From: Gemmatimonadota bacterium
GTDB taxonomy: Bacteria > 4572-55 > J002
Direction: 5' to 3'
Length of the DNA stretch: 44,729 nucleotides
Assembly (NCBI GenBank): GCA_003697105.1
Contig: RFFQ01000114.1
Location: 1 to 44,729 of the forward strand
Under the pieces are notes generated by a model. That model saw nothing but the letters and a program-made list of their open reading frames with translations, searched no databases and had not been told where the DNA came from. The position numbers and the translations under genes are program-made. This document shows positions 16,562 to 24,565 of the stretch, piece by piece; the stretch's first letter is position 1, and each line of letters opens with the position of its first letter.

Positions 16562-17856
16562 TTAATTTTGACCGGAACGTGATGTGGCGGTAAATGTTCC
16601 CGGCAGTGCCGCTTGATGTGCCGGATAAACGCAGGCGGGTCGAGAGGGCGTGCCGCTTGGATGGCGGCACAAACCACGTTCCCCAGTAGTGGATTTTTCT
16701 CCCCGTAAACCGTCACCTCATGCACGCCGTCAATCTCCTGAATCACACGTTCCACCGCCGCCGGATAGACCTTTTCCCCACCCACATTGATGACCTCCGA
16801 GTTTCGTCCTAAAATTTTGAGGTAATCTCCGTGTACTTCAACCCGGTCTCCGGTGATAAACCAGCCATCTGCGGTAAAGGGACTTGGTGCGTTAAGATAG
16901 CCCAACATCGAAGACACCGCCTTAATTTGCAAGATGCCGTTCACCACACGCGTCTGGAACTCTGCCCCGCCCAATTTAACCCAGAGCGAATCTGACCGCT
17001 CCGATTTGGAGCGCAACGTACCGGTTTCGGTAGTACCGTATTTTTGGAGTAGTGTCACGTGCGGAAACCGTGCCGCACACCGTTTTAGGGTACTTTCCGG
17101 CATGACCTCCGCCCCATAGGTGATGTACTTCAAGGATGATAAATCATGGTGTTCATCTGCCCGGCTGAGAAGCAACAGGTTCAAAAAGGTGGGGGAAACC
17201 GGTAATACCTCCACCTGATGCCGCTCAATTGCCCGGCAGATGGTCTGGGGTGACCGGTCTGGTATAGTGACCAGACAACTGCCGTTAGAAAGGGCATAAA
17301 ACAGTGTATCCATCCCGCCAATATGGTCTAGCGGCATAAACGCCAACGTTCGCAGATTGTACCGGCGGGCCCGGTATTTTTCCAGTAAAGTGGTGGCATC
17401 ATGCACCACCGCTTTGCGTTCTCCTGTTGTGCCGGAGGAAAACAGCACCACGCCCGGATGTTGGCGTTTCCACAACTGCCGGTAGAGTGGGTGATCCGGG
17501 CGGTACGGTAGCGGTTGGTAGTGCATGTGATCCGCGCCATCAATCTGAATCCCATATTCCACTTGTGCGGTACGAAACGTCTCGGCGCGTTGCCCGGCAG
17601 CGGGTTGACTCAACATGACTACGATGCACTGTTGAACCAGCAGTGCCAGCAGGGTTGCCACGGACTGCGGCGAAAGGTCTGCCTTCAACGCCACAACACT
17701 GCCGGCAGTTATGTTTCGGTTTTGCAAATCGTTTTGAACGGCGGAACGCCGGCTTAGTAGGTCTTGATACAAAAAGGCACGATCCTGCCAGATCAGCGCT
17801 TCTGCCGTGCTGGCGCCCCGAAAGCGGTTAAAGAGTATCTCAAGGATATCCGTCAC
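16507..17856 (-). CDS. AMP-dependent acyl ligase (ANL superfamily, acyl-ACP/CoA synthetase-like)
   Basis: This 449-residue adenylating enzyme has core motif A3 VVLFSSGTTGERKAV (~137-150), A5 YGTTETG (~280), A7/A8 GWFITGDRVEVHGDYLKILGR and NVGGEKVYPAAVE. A C-terminal lysine pair in HFKKTRH lies where the catalytic A10 lysine falls. It is shorter than typical acyl-CoA synthetases (500-550). It activates a carboxylic acid with ATP and would load it on a thiol; the acyl carrier protein two genes upstream is the likely acceptor. Start is GTG 17856, with a strong GGGAGGGG nearby upstream, 3 bases after the SDR stop. The acid substrate is unknown. Similar ligase-carrier pairs are known in O-antigen loci that make N-acylated 4-amino sugars. 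Confidence 0.85.
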   Translation of the reverse strand: MTDILEILFNRFRGASTAEALIWQDRAFLYQDLLSRRSAVQNDLQNRNITAGSVVALKADLSPQSVATLLALLVQQCIVVMLSQPAAGQRAETFRTAQVEYGIQIDGADHMHYQPLPYRPDHPLYRQLWKRQHPGVVLFSSGTTGERKAVVHDATTLLEKYRARRYNLRTLAFMPLDHIGGMDTLFYALSNGSCLVTIPDRSPQTICRAIERHQVEVLPVSPTFLNLLLLSRADEHHDLSSLKYITYGAEVMPESTLKRCAARFPHVTLLQKYGTTETGTLRSKSERSDSLWVKLGGAEFQTRVVNGILQIKAVSSMLGYLNAPSPFTADGWFITGDRVEVHGDYLKILGRNSEVINVGGEKVYPAAVERVIQEIDGVHEVTVYGEKNPLLGNVVCAAIQAARPLDPPAFIRHIKRHCREHLPPHHVPVKIKWIDTEPEYRHFKKTRHV

Positions 17857-17859
17857 GAT

Positions 17860-18555
17860 TCAAACCCCTCCCAGATAGAGAATCTGCCCAGTGACAAAGT
17901 CACTTTCCGGACGGATGAAAAAATCGATCACATTGGAAATGTCCCGAAACTCACCGAACCGGTGAATCGCTTGTCGTGCCAGAAGTGCCTGAACTTTCGC
18001 CGGTGGTACGGCACGGATCAGGTCGGTTTGTACCGGTGTGGGACCGATAGCATTGACCGTGATTCCAAATTCGGCAAGTTCCCGTGCTAGGATTCCGGTC
18101 AGGGAGACGACCGCCGCTTTGGAAGCGGCATAAATCGCTTCTCCTTCTAATTTCAAGGGTGTGGCAACCGTCGCAAAATTGACAATCCGGCCATATTGAG
18201 TGCGTTTCATCAGTTTGGCGGCTTCCCGGCAACACAAAAATGTACCGGTGACGTTTGTGTTCAGGATGTGATTAACCGTTTTTACCGGTGTTAGCAACAG
18301 GTGATTCATGGTGGCTATACCCGCATTATTGATCAGGATATCCAATTTGCCGTAGGTCTGGCGAATGGTGGCAAACATCTGTTTCACCGCCATTTCATCG
18401 GTGATGTCCAATTCAAAATGTTGGTAATTCGGGTGGTTTTGGTCAACGGCAGAGCGGCTGCAACCGATTACGGTGAGATTTTGCGCCAGATAATATTCTG
18501 CCAGATACCGTCCGATGCCTTTACGTGTGCCGGTGATGAGCATCACCTGATTCAT
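17860..18555 (-). CDS. Short-chain dehydrogenase/reductase (FabG-like 3-oxoacyl reductase)
   Basis: The 231-residue SDR has the cofactor turn TGTRKGIG (8-15), NNAG (77-80) and the catalytic Y142-x3-K146. The position of the catalytic serine, 13 residues before the tyrosine, is Thr129 in NFATVAT, a conservative but unusual replacement. The glycine-rich turn with Arg and later Ser suggests NADPH use. Its ATG overlaps the ACP stop (ATGA), and the AMP ligase follows at once, so it probably reduces a 3-oxoacyl or aldehyde intermediate held on the ACP, for example to give a hydroxyacyl group. An alternative is a sugar reductase. The C-terminus FVTGQILYLGGV is typical of FabG-type enzymes. Confidence 0.87.
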   Translation of the reverse strand: MNQVMLITGTRKGIGRYLAEYYLAQNLTVIGCSRSAVDQNHPNYQHFELDITDEMAVKQMFATIRQTYGKLDILINNAGIATMNHLLLTPVKTVNHILNTNVTGTFLCCREAAKLMKRTQYGRIVNFATVATPLKLEGEAIYAASKAAVVSLTGILARELAEFGITVNAIGPTPVQTDLIRAVPPAKVQALLARQAIHRFGEFRDISNVIDFFIRPESDFVTGQILYLGGV

Positions 18556-18857
18556 GCCGTCTCCTCGTCCAGAATGCGTGCAATATAATCCGCCAGCGCG
18601 CCGGTGGTTTCAAACGGATTGTGGCGTTGTGCCATTGCTCGCTCATCCGCGAGGGAAATTGCCCGCCCGAATGTATCCTCGGCGTACTGTTCCACCAATA
18701 TGATAAAATTCACCAAACCCATCGAATCCAAGTGTGCCTGACTCCCGCCAAATAGGGGTGTATGGGGTGATTTTGCCAAATGCTGGGAGGTTGGTAAGAG
18801 CGTATTGAATTCATCAATCGCCCGGTAAATGGTATGTAGGATGGTCTCCTGTGTCAT
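18552..18857 (-). CDS. Acyl carrier protein (stand-alone phosphopantetheine carrier)
   Basis: This is a 101-residue carrier protein. The phosphopantetheine serine is S45 in HLDSMGLVNF, matching the D-S-x-G-L-V pattern, preceded by a Gly-rich loop and followed by acidic helix III residues. Start is ATG 18857 with AAAGG eight bases upstream; a longer open frame extends to 19235 but that part is a shadow of the toroid gene, which it overlaps by 44 bases. The stop overlaps the SDR start (ATGA). It would be primed by a host phosphopantetheinyl transferase and hold the acyl group activated by the AMP ligase. It differs from the housekeeping ACP in lacking a DSLDxVE motif and in its operon context. 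Confidence 0.85.
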   Translation of the reverse strand: MTQETILHTIYRAIDEFNTLLPTSQHLAKSPHTPLFGGSQAHLDSMGLVNFIILVEQYAEDTFGRAISLADERAMAQRHNPFETTGALADYIARILDEETA

Positions 18858-20025
18858 GATTGGCCTTTCGGGTGTAATAGAGCAGGCTACCCAGTGCGGA
18901 GAGCATTGTTGCCTGCCCCCAGTGGATAGATTCCAGATTATTGACCCACCATCTACCACGCCGGAAGCGAAACGCACCGTTTTTCTTTTGCATCCGGCGG
19001 ATCGTCCACGTCGCCACCTTCCGGGCGAGGACAAGTGAGGAAGGGTCACGGGTGCTGTATTTTGCCAGTGATTCAATGGCTTGTGAGGCACATTGAATAT
19101 CAATGGGGGCTGTCCGGTTGTGATAATATCTCGGTGCGCCATCCTCCCGAAAAAAGTGATCGACCCAAAATTGATATGTTTTTTCGATAATGGGCGTGGG
19201 GATAAGGGTCTCTCCGGCGAGATGGTGGGCGGCAATCAGGCAGTCCAAATTGTAACCGGTGTGAAAATTATCAATCCAGTGATAGTGTGGGTCTGCGCCG
19301 TAATACCAACTGCCATCTTTGTTTTGATGGGCGCATGTCCACCGGATGGCTTCTGCCGCGAGATCAAAATAGCGGGTGTTGTGGGTCAATGCCCATGCCC
19401 GTAAAAGGGTTACGGCACCCAACAGGTTGGCATTGTGAATTCGGTTCAGAATGCCGGGCGCATAGGCAAAACAGAAACCGTTTTTGTCTGGTTGCCGTTC
19501 TAAATTTTCGTAAATAAACTGTGCCGCCTGTAGGGTTACCGCATGGTACTCCGGTTGCTGAAGTTCTTCTGCCGCCAGATGAAAGGCTTCTGCAATATGC
19601 GCGGTCCAGACGATGGTTGGCAGACCCTGGGGGAAGAACCCACCCCGGCTGGCAAAATCAAAGGCGTTGCCCCACGACATCCCGCTGTAATTCCGGCAAT
19701 AGTGCTGTTGGAGCCATTCTAGGTGATCGTGTACCAGCGGCAGAAATTGCTCCTCTCCGGTGGCTAAAAAATGGTATAAATAGCCTTTGATGATGTAGGC
19801 AAATGCTTTGGAACTTTTCAACTTTTTGACACCGATCCACGGACGAATGTTGACGATCAACCGCCGCCCAACCTGGATCGCTACCCGCTGGAGCCATACA
19901 TTGTGCCTCGTGAGTGCCCGGACCAGTGGTGACCCTAAAATATCATCAAATTCGTAGCCGGCAAAATCATTCTGGAGAAGATACTGGTGCAAGGTCTGGA
20001 AAGATTTCTGAATGGGGCAATCCAT
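18814..20025 (-). CDS. Alpha/alpha-toroid protein of unknown function (paralogue 2)
   Basis: This 403-residue soluble protein is paralogous to the one at 13210-14379: shared motifs in order are SWGNAFDF (~125), NKDGSWYY (~245), WIDNFHTGYNLDCL (~257), YYHNRTAPIDIQCASQAI (~305) and IHWGQATM near the end. Aromatic-rich helical hairpins suggest an alpha/alpha barrel. The HTGYNL and PID-x-C motifs may line a sugar-binding or catalytic centre. The gene sits between two glycosyltransferases and the acyl carrier protein; its tail overlaps the ACP start by 44 bases. No signal peptide is present, so it should act in the cytoplasm before flipping. Function is unknown; lyase, epimerase or scaffold for acyl transfer are possibilities. 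Confidence 0.8.
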   Translation of the reverse strand: MDCPIQKSFQTLHQYLLQNDFAGYEFDDILGSPLVRALTRHNVWLQRVAIQVGRRLIVNIRPWIGVKKLKSSKAFAYIIKGYLYHFLATGEEQFLPLVHDHLEWLQQHYCRNYSGMSWGNAFDFASRGGFFPQGLPTIVWTAHIAEAFHLAAEELQQPEYHAVTLQAAQFIYENLERQPDKNGFCFAYAPGILNRIHNANLLGAVTLLRAWALTHNTRYFDLAAEAIRWTCAHQNKDGSWYYGADPHYHWIDNFHTGYNLDCLIAAHHLAGETLIPTPIIEKTYQFWVDHFFREDGAPRYYHNRTAPIDIQCASQAIESLAKYSTRDPSSLVLARKVATWTIRRMQKKNGAFRFRRGRWWVNNLESIHWGQATMLSALGSLLYYTRKANHDTGDHPTYHLPGD

Positions 20026-20040
20026 GAGTTCGTTTCTTAT

Positions 20041-21120
20041 TTAAGACGGATTTCGTAGATCGTGATATATCCGTTCCAACCGCCGGACGACGGTGGGGGC
20101 TAAAAAATGGCGCTGGGCATACTGCCGGTTGTAGCGCCCCATTCTCCGCCGGAGGGTCTCATCGTTGATCAAGCGGGTGATATAGGCGGCAAACACTTCT
20201 GGATCGCGGCTTTCCGTGATAAAACCCATCTTACCATCCTCAAAAAAATCCTTTACGCCGCCATCGGGGCGGGTGATGACCGGCACACCGCAGATCAGGG
20301 CTTCTAGCACCGTCACCGGCATCCCCTCACCATAGTACGTGGGGAAGAGGTACACATCCGCCGCCTGAAACAGCCGGTATTTTTCCGCCACATCCGTAAC
20401 CACGTGGGTGAACGTGACCTGTGGAATCCGGTTTTTCTCCACGTAGTGGCGGGCGGGGTCGTATTCACGACCGCCACCAGCAATGGTTAGGTGGACGTGG
20501 GGATGGGTTTGTTGAACGTGACGCACCGCTTCAATGGCTTCGTAAATCCCTTTTGTTTTTTCGAGCCGGGCTAGAAAGAGGACGTCAAATGTTTCAGAAG
20601 ATTTCGGGACGGAATTACATTGATCCAAAATGTAATCATCGACCAAGGTGGTCTCCTGATAAATTTGCCCAGAATAACCCCATCTGCTTAGGGTGGTTTT
20701 AAAATCTGAACACAATACCGCCAACGCGGTTGCATGGAAAAATATCCGCTTGAACATCCCTAATCGAATGCCATTCATCTGCTGTTCTAGGGAGCGTTGC
20801 CACCCGTGAAAATAAACCAACACTTTGATGCCTTGCCGACGGGCAAACCACGCGAAGCATCCATCCCGCAGCAGCGCTTTGGTATTAAACGAGGTATTGA
20901 TATGAACCAGATCATACGCACCGCTTTTTAGGTGACGCTGAAAGCGAAAGATGTCCCGGATTACGCGAAGAAGGGTTTGCCAAAGCGCGGATTCGCCCTG
21001 CCGTTTGCCGACCTCAAAATAGTCCACCGGTAGCTGGAATTGGTTCTGCAATGCGCGGCAGTAACTCACCACGCCACCGGTTTGGGTCAATTCTGGGGTT
21101 GTCATCAAAATGCGATTCAT
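20041..21120 (-). CDS. GT4-family glycosyltransferase
   Basis: About 359 residues with the GT-B fold of family GT4: N-terminal TPELTQTGGVVSYCRAL (donor-loop glycines), middle VLFLARLEKTKGIYEAIEAV (~200), and the C-terminal signature GEGMPVTVLEALICGVPVIT (E-x7-E, ~290-310). It would add a sugar to the lipid-linked repeat unit on the cytoplasmic membrane face. ATG 21120 overlaps the upstream stop (ATGA), so this start is preferred over an in-frame codon 81 bases further upstream (21201) that lies inside the previous gene. Donor and acceptor cannot be told from sequence. Confidence 0.88.
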   Translation of the reverse strand: MNRILMTTPELTQTGGVVSYCRALQNQFQLPVDYFEVGKRQGESALWQTLLRVIRDIFRFQRHLKSGAYDLVHINTSFNTKALLRDGCFAWFARRQGIKVLVYFHGWQRSLEQQMNGIRLGMFKRIFFHATALAVLCSDFKTTLSRWGYSGQIYQETTLVDDYILDQCNSVPKSSETFDVLFLARLEKTKGIYEAIEAVRHVQQTHPHVHLTIAGGGREYDPARHYVEKNRIPQVTFTHVVTDVAEKYRLFQAADVYLFPTYYGEGMPVTVLEALICGVPVITRPDGGVKDFFEDGKMGFITESRDPEVFAAYITRLINDETLRRRMGRYNRQYAQRHFLAPTVVRRLERIYHDLRNPS

Positions 21121-22334
21121 GAGCTGCCTGTTTTCAATTGCGTTAGGGTCTGATCGATGGTAACCGCCATCTGTTTGAAGGTACGGTGTGTCTGAATCCA
21201 CTCAAACCCCTTTTGGGCGCATGTGATGCGGCGGTGTTCATCTTCAACCAACAGACAAAGTGCTTCGGTAAATTCCGTCCGGTTGTACGCGGTTAAAATC
21301 CCACCCTGACTGGCTTCCAAAATTTTTTTTTGCTCTTCAATTTCTCGATTTGCCACTACCGGCAGTTTCAGTGCCAGATATTCAATGCACTTTGTGGGGG
21401 TAGCGACACGGAAAAGTTCCGAAGGGGGGATGGGAGATAAGCCAATATCGCAGGTGGTGACGATCTCCGGTACGGTTTCATAAGGGACTTTACCCACAAA
21501 ATGGATGGACTCTGCAGAACGCTTTTGGTAGATGTAGCGTTGTAGCGCCGGAATATCCGTTGGATATTCACCCCAACCCAACAAATACAACTGGACGTGG
21601 GGGTGTTCTAACCAGAGGTGATCAAAACAATCAATGATAAACGGGATGTTCCGCCAAGGTCCCAAACTGCCAACGTAGATGAGCGAGACCTGCTCCCGGT
21701 GGGGTTTGTAATCATGGTTGCGCCCGACAGTTAAAAAGGTTTCGCTGGCGCATTCACCAACGGGTAATAACCGGTGGGTGGGGATGTTCAATTCCTGTTC
21801 CAGCAAGTCACCAAGTGCTTTACTAATGGGAAAGACCCGTGCCGCCTGTTGCAACACGACCCGGTAGCCCCATCCACGAAACCGGTTGTAGATGAGTTTG
21901 AGATAGTGCCGCCAGCCGGTGGAATCCGGGGGTTGTTGGACGTGGCGGTGCATTGGAAAGGTGTACCCGTAGGTGTACGGCTGACCAAATATCCGCTTCA
22001 AAAACAGCGCGATGATGCCCTCCTCTACCCCGTCATGGACGTGAACATGATCGATCCGCTCCCGTAACATCAAATACGTGGCAAAAAATCCCTTCCCGAT
22101 CAGGGTGACTGCCAGATTTGCCATTTGAGTTATGCTGTTTTTCGACGGAAATGCCGGCAGAAGGTAAACCCGGCTGCCGTTCCAATTGTGGATGCGTATT
22201 TTCCACGCCGGTTGTTCCGTTTGCATAATCCAGATCAGTTTATGATCGCGGTTTTGTATTTCGTGATTCCACAACTCGATGAGCATCGGGCGAATGGTGG
22301 GGAATTTCTCTTTAACGAGCATCAAAATGGTCAT
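21117..22334 (-). CDS. GT4-like glycosyltransferase
   Basis: The 405-residue protein has GT-B features: LIYVGSLGPWRNIPFIIDCF (~215-235), IHFVGKVPYETVPEIV and SPIPPSELFRVATPTKCIEYLALKLPVVA (~310-340), where the Glu of the usual E-x7-E is in CIEYLA and the first acidic residue is replaced. The N-terminal domain has LHVHDGVEEG-like HVHDGVEEGIIALFL. The hydrophobic patch near residue 80-100 may dock it at the membrane. It overlaps the sulfotransferase stop by 4 bases (ATGA) and its own stop overlaps the next glycosyltransferase. It is probably a retaining transferase in repeat-unit assembly; specificity unknown. Confidence 0.82.
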   Translation of the reverse strand: MTILMLVKEKFPTIRPMLIELWNHEIQNRDHKLIWIMQTEQPAWKIRIHNWNGSRVYLLPAFPSKNSITQMANLAVTLIGKGFFATYLMLRERIDHVHVHDGVEEGIIALFLKRIFGQPYTYGYTFPMHRHVQQPPDSTGWRHYLKLIYNRFRGWGYRVVLQQAARVFPISKALGDLLEQELNIPTHRLLPVGECASETFLTVGRNHDYKPHREQVSLIYVGSLGPWRNIPFIIDCFDHLWLEHPHVQLYLLGWGEYPTDIPALQRYIYQKRSAESIHFVGKVPYETVPEIVTTCDIGLSPIPPSELFRVATPTKCIEYLALKLPVVANREIEEQKKILEASQGGILTAYNRTEFTEALCLLVEDEHRRITCAQKGFEWIQTHRTFKQMAVTIDQTLTQLKTGSS

Positions 22335-23248
22335 GATAACGGATGCCTAAGACGGAAAAGCGTTCGGAAAAGTGCCTGTTTGACCTGACGTGCCACCATT
22401 TCCCCGCGTGAGAAGCGGAGCGGTGCTAGATGGGATAGCGGCACGGGCTGGGGATGTTGCAACACCCTGATAATGTCCGAAAACCGGGGGTTTCGATTTT
22501 GTGCCCGCCTGACAAACTCAACCAACGCGCGGTCATGAATATCTGGGTAGTAAATTTGTTGGTGCGCCATCTGGGCGGGGTGCGTGTGTTGTGTTAGCTC
22601 GACTTTTGCGGTTTCATAGGTCGCCGTTTGGGGCGCGTACAGATGAATTTTGGCAGACGTGTTACCAAAAAGCGTATGGTGTGTTTTTTCCCAGTAGCGG
22701 TGTTTCCCCTCAAAATAGGGAATATCAAGTTGGTGGCAAAGCTGGGCAAATCGGGTGGAATCGTGGATTAATTCCCGGTATGAGATGGAAATCCAGTGGT
22801 CTATGCTGGTGAAATACGACCGGTGATAGTTGATCCAGTGTTTTTCCCACAGGGCTAACCGGTTTCGTTTTTGGAATGACGCGGCAGAGTCGAGCGGTGT
22901 TTTCCAGATCAACACGTGCTGAACATCCATATTCTGATGTTGCAACCGGACGGTTTGCTCGTGAATCCACGTTGAATTTTTACTGGAATCGACGATGAAA
23001 TTGACCTCTGGAAAGTGGGAAAACAGGGTGTGATATAACCGGTGTTTTCCGGCACGGCGCACATTCTGCCAGAGCGTGCAGGTGGAATCCCCACAACCGC
23101 AGGAGGGCTGGAGATGATGCGGTCGCCATGGCTGAAATAGTGCCTGTACCTCTCCGCAGGAGAAGCCATGCGGATCATTGGCAAGCATCATATCCAGCAA
23201 AGTAGAACCGCTGTAAGACACGCTCCCAATAAAAATAACTTTTTTCAT
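22331..23248 (-). CDS. PAPS-dependent sulfotransferase-like protein
   Basis: This 305-residue P-loop protein begins with VIFIGSVSYSGSTLLDMMLAN, the 5'-phosphosulfate-binding loop of sulfotransferases. The later FIVDSSKNSTW (~100) fits the 3'-phosphate site (Ser-x-Lys). A cysteine-rich segment (CGCGDSTC ~50) is common in bacterial polysaccharide sulfotransferases. It would transfer sulfate from PAPS to a hydroxyl or amine of the saccharide before export, giving a charged polymer. No PAPS synthesis genes occur in the window. It lies 15 bases after the Wzy gene and overlaps the next glycosyltransferase by 4 bases. Confidence 0.85.
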   Translation of the reverse strand: MKKVIFIGSVSYSGSTLLDMMLANDPHGFSCGEVQALFQPWRPHHLQPSCGCGDSTCTLWQNVRRAGKHRLYHTLFSHFPEVNFIVDSSKNSTWIHEQTVRLQHQNMDVQHVLIWKTPLDSAASFQKRNRLALWEKHWINYHRSYFTSIDHWISISYRELIHDSTRFAQLCHQLDIPYFEGKHRYWEKTHHTLFGNTSAKIHLYAPQTATYETAKVELTQHTHPAQMAHQQIYYPDIHDRALVEFVRRAQNRNPRFSDIIRVLQHPQPVPLSHLAPLRFSRGEMVARQVKQALFRTLFRLRHPLS

Positions 23249-23263
23249 AACTTGTAGCGGGGT

Positions 23264-24562
23264 TCACCCCGGTGTACGGTTCGAGGTGCGGTAAGTCGCA
23301 AGTCTGGCAGCGAATTGTGCCAGCCGGGTTTCAATCTTGTCTTCCCGGATAGTTATTCCGGCAAGTACCCAAAAATAGTAACCCAGTACATCATTTAAAA
23401 TATTGATATTATACACGAAGCCCACGATAAACACGCTAAATACCCCTAAAAACCAGATGCTAAACAGATTTTGGCGGTGTTTCAGGCTATACCGGAACAA
23501 CTTCCCAAACATGATCGCCCAACCCCCTAATCCGAGGATACCCCATTCCCAGATGTGCCGTCCCAGATAGCTGCTATCAATATCAAATTCAACAAATCTG
23601 CGGTAGTAGTCCCCGATGGCGCCGGCAAAAGGGCTATGGGAGGCATTGCCAAGCCCAACACCCCACAACAGGTGGTACGGGTCTGCCGCGATGGAAGCCA
23701 TCGCGAACAACACTTGTGGGATGCGGTTGAGTGTTCCGCTTTTAGTGAACCACCGCCCGTAAATGGCGGTTTCCGGATCGCGGATATATTCCAATACCAG
23801 ATGCTGCGGCAGTTCCCGTCCAGCGTAAAGTATGGCATACACGTTATTGAACAAGATAATGGAGAACAAGGCAACTCCTGCGATGGCTACCTTTTTTTCC
23901 CATCGAATACCCGTCCGAACGAGAATTAGCATGGTACCGAGCATCACCAGAAGAATCAACGTTACTTTCGTTTCGTTCAGCAGGGTCGGAAGGAGCAATA
24001 TCAAGGAAAACAGAGCGAGTTTGGGCAACGAAATTTTACGGGTAAAATAGAGTGCCACAAAAAAGGAAATCGTAAAAAACATAAATTGGCTTAGGTAGCC
24101 GGAAGCATTGGCTCCCAGCGTTCCACCGATAACATCACCGGTTTGTGCGCCTTCAAACGTGATAAAGCGTTGCCACACGGCAACCGGTATCTGGATCAAG
24201 GTGATGATTATAACAACGTAGATAAAATAGAGCCGAAATTGGCGATATTCCTGTATCGGCAACACCTGCGGTAAAAAGAAAAAAGGCAAAAATTTAAAGT
24301 AATTCCGCAACCCGGAAAGATAGATAATGAGCGAAGTCTCTCCTCGCAATAACGGGATGAGTGATAGTCCCAGCAAGAGAAGCAGCAGGTACAAAAAATC
24401 CCATGATTTTTGCCTGCGGAACTGGATCAAGAGATAACCTAGAACAAGGAGAGAGGCCATATCCGGGAACCATGTCAACTGGCGCGGGATGACCCCCATG
24501 ACCTCGGCAAGCCAGCCGGTTGTGTAAATGGAAATAAATGTCAGAAGAAGTAAATAAGGCAT
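23264..24562 (-). CDS. O-antigen/exopolysaccharide polymerase-ligase-like membrane protein (Wzy/WaaL superfamily)
   Basis: The 432-residue integral membrane protein has about 11-12 hydrophobic helices, one larger periplasmic loop (~270-330) and the motifs GGTLGANASG (~155) and LLWGVGLGNA (~305) found in O-antigen ligase/polymerase proteins. As the only such gene beside a Wzx flippase and Wzc kinase, it is most likely the Wzy polymerase joining repeat units on the periplasmic face. A ligase role cannot be excluded. Its ATG is 3 bases after the lipoprotein stop. Confidence 0.85.
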   Translation of the reverse strand: MPYLLLLTFISIYTTGWLAEVMGVIPRQLTWFPDMASLLVLGYLLIQFRRQKSWDFLYLLLLLLGLSLIPLLRGETSLIIYLSGLRNYFKFLPFFFLPQVLPIQEYRQFRLYFIYVVIIITLIQIPVAVWQRFITFEGAQTGDVIGGTLGANASGYLSQFMFFTISFFVALYFTRKISLPKLALFSLILLLPTLLNETKVTLILLVMLGTMLILVRTGIRWEKKVAIAGVALFSIILFNNVYAILYAGRELPQHLVLEYIRDPETAIYGRWFTKSGTLNRIPQVLFAMASIAADPYHLLWGVGLGNASHSPFAGAIGDYYRRFVEFDIDSSYLGRHIWEWGILGLGGWAIMFGKLFRYSLKHRQNLFSIWFLGVFSVFIVGFVYNINILNDVLGYYFWVLAGITIREDKIETRLAQFAARLATYRTSNRTPG

Positions 24563-24565
24563 AGT

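Noticed and set aside
18552-19235. A longer 227-residue open frame containing the acyl carrier protein
   Set aside because: The first 126 residues are low-complexity shadow of the toroid gene in another frame; the true start at 18857 has a good ribosome site and yields a normal carrier protein.
21121-21201. 81-base N-terminal extension of the glycosyltransferase ending at 20041
   Set aside because: It lies inside the preceding gene and lacks homology; ATG 21120 in an ATGA overlap fits better.
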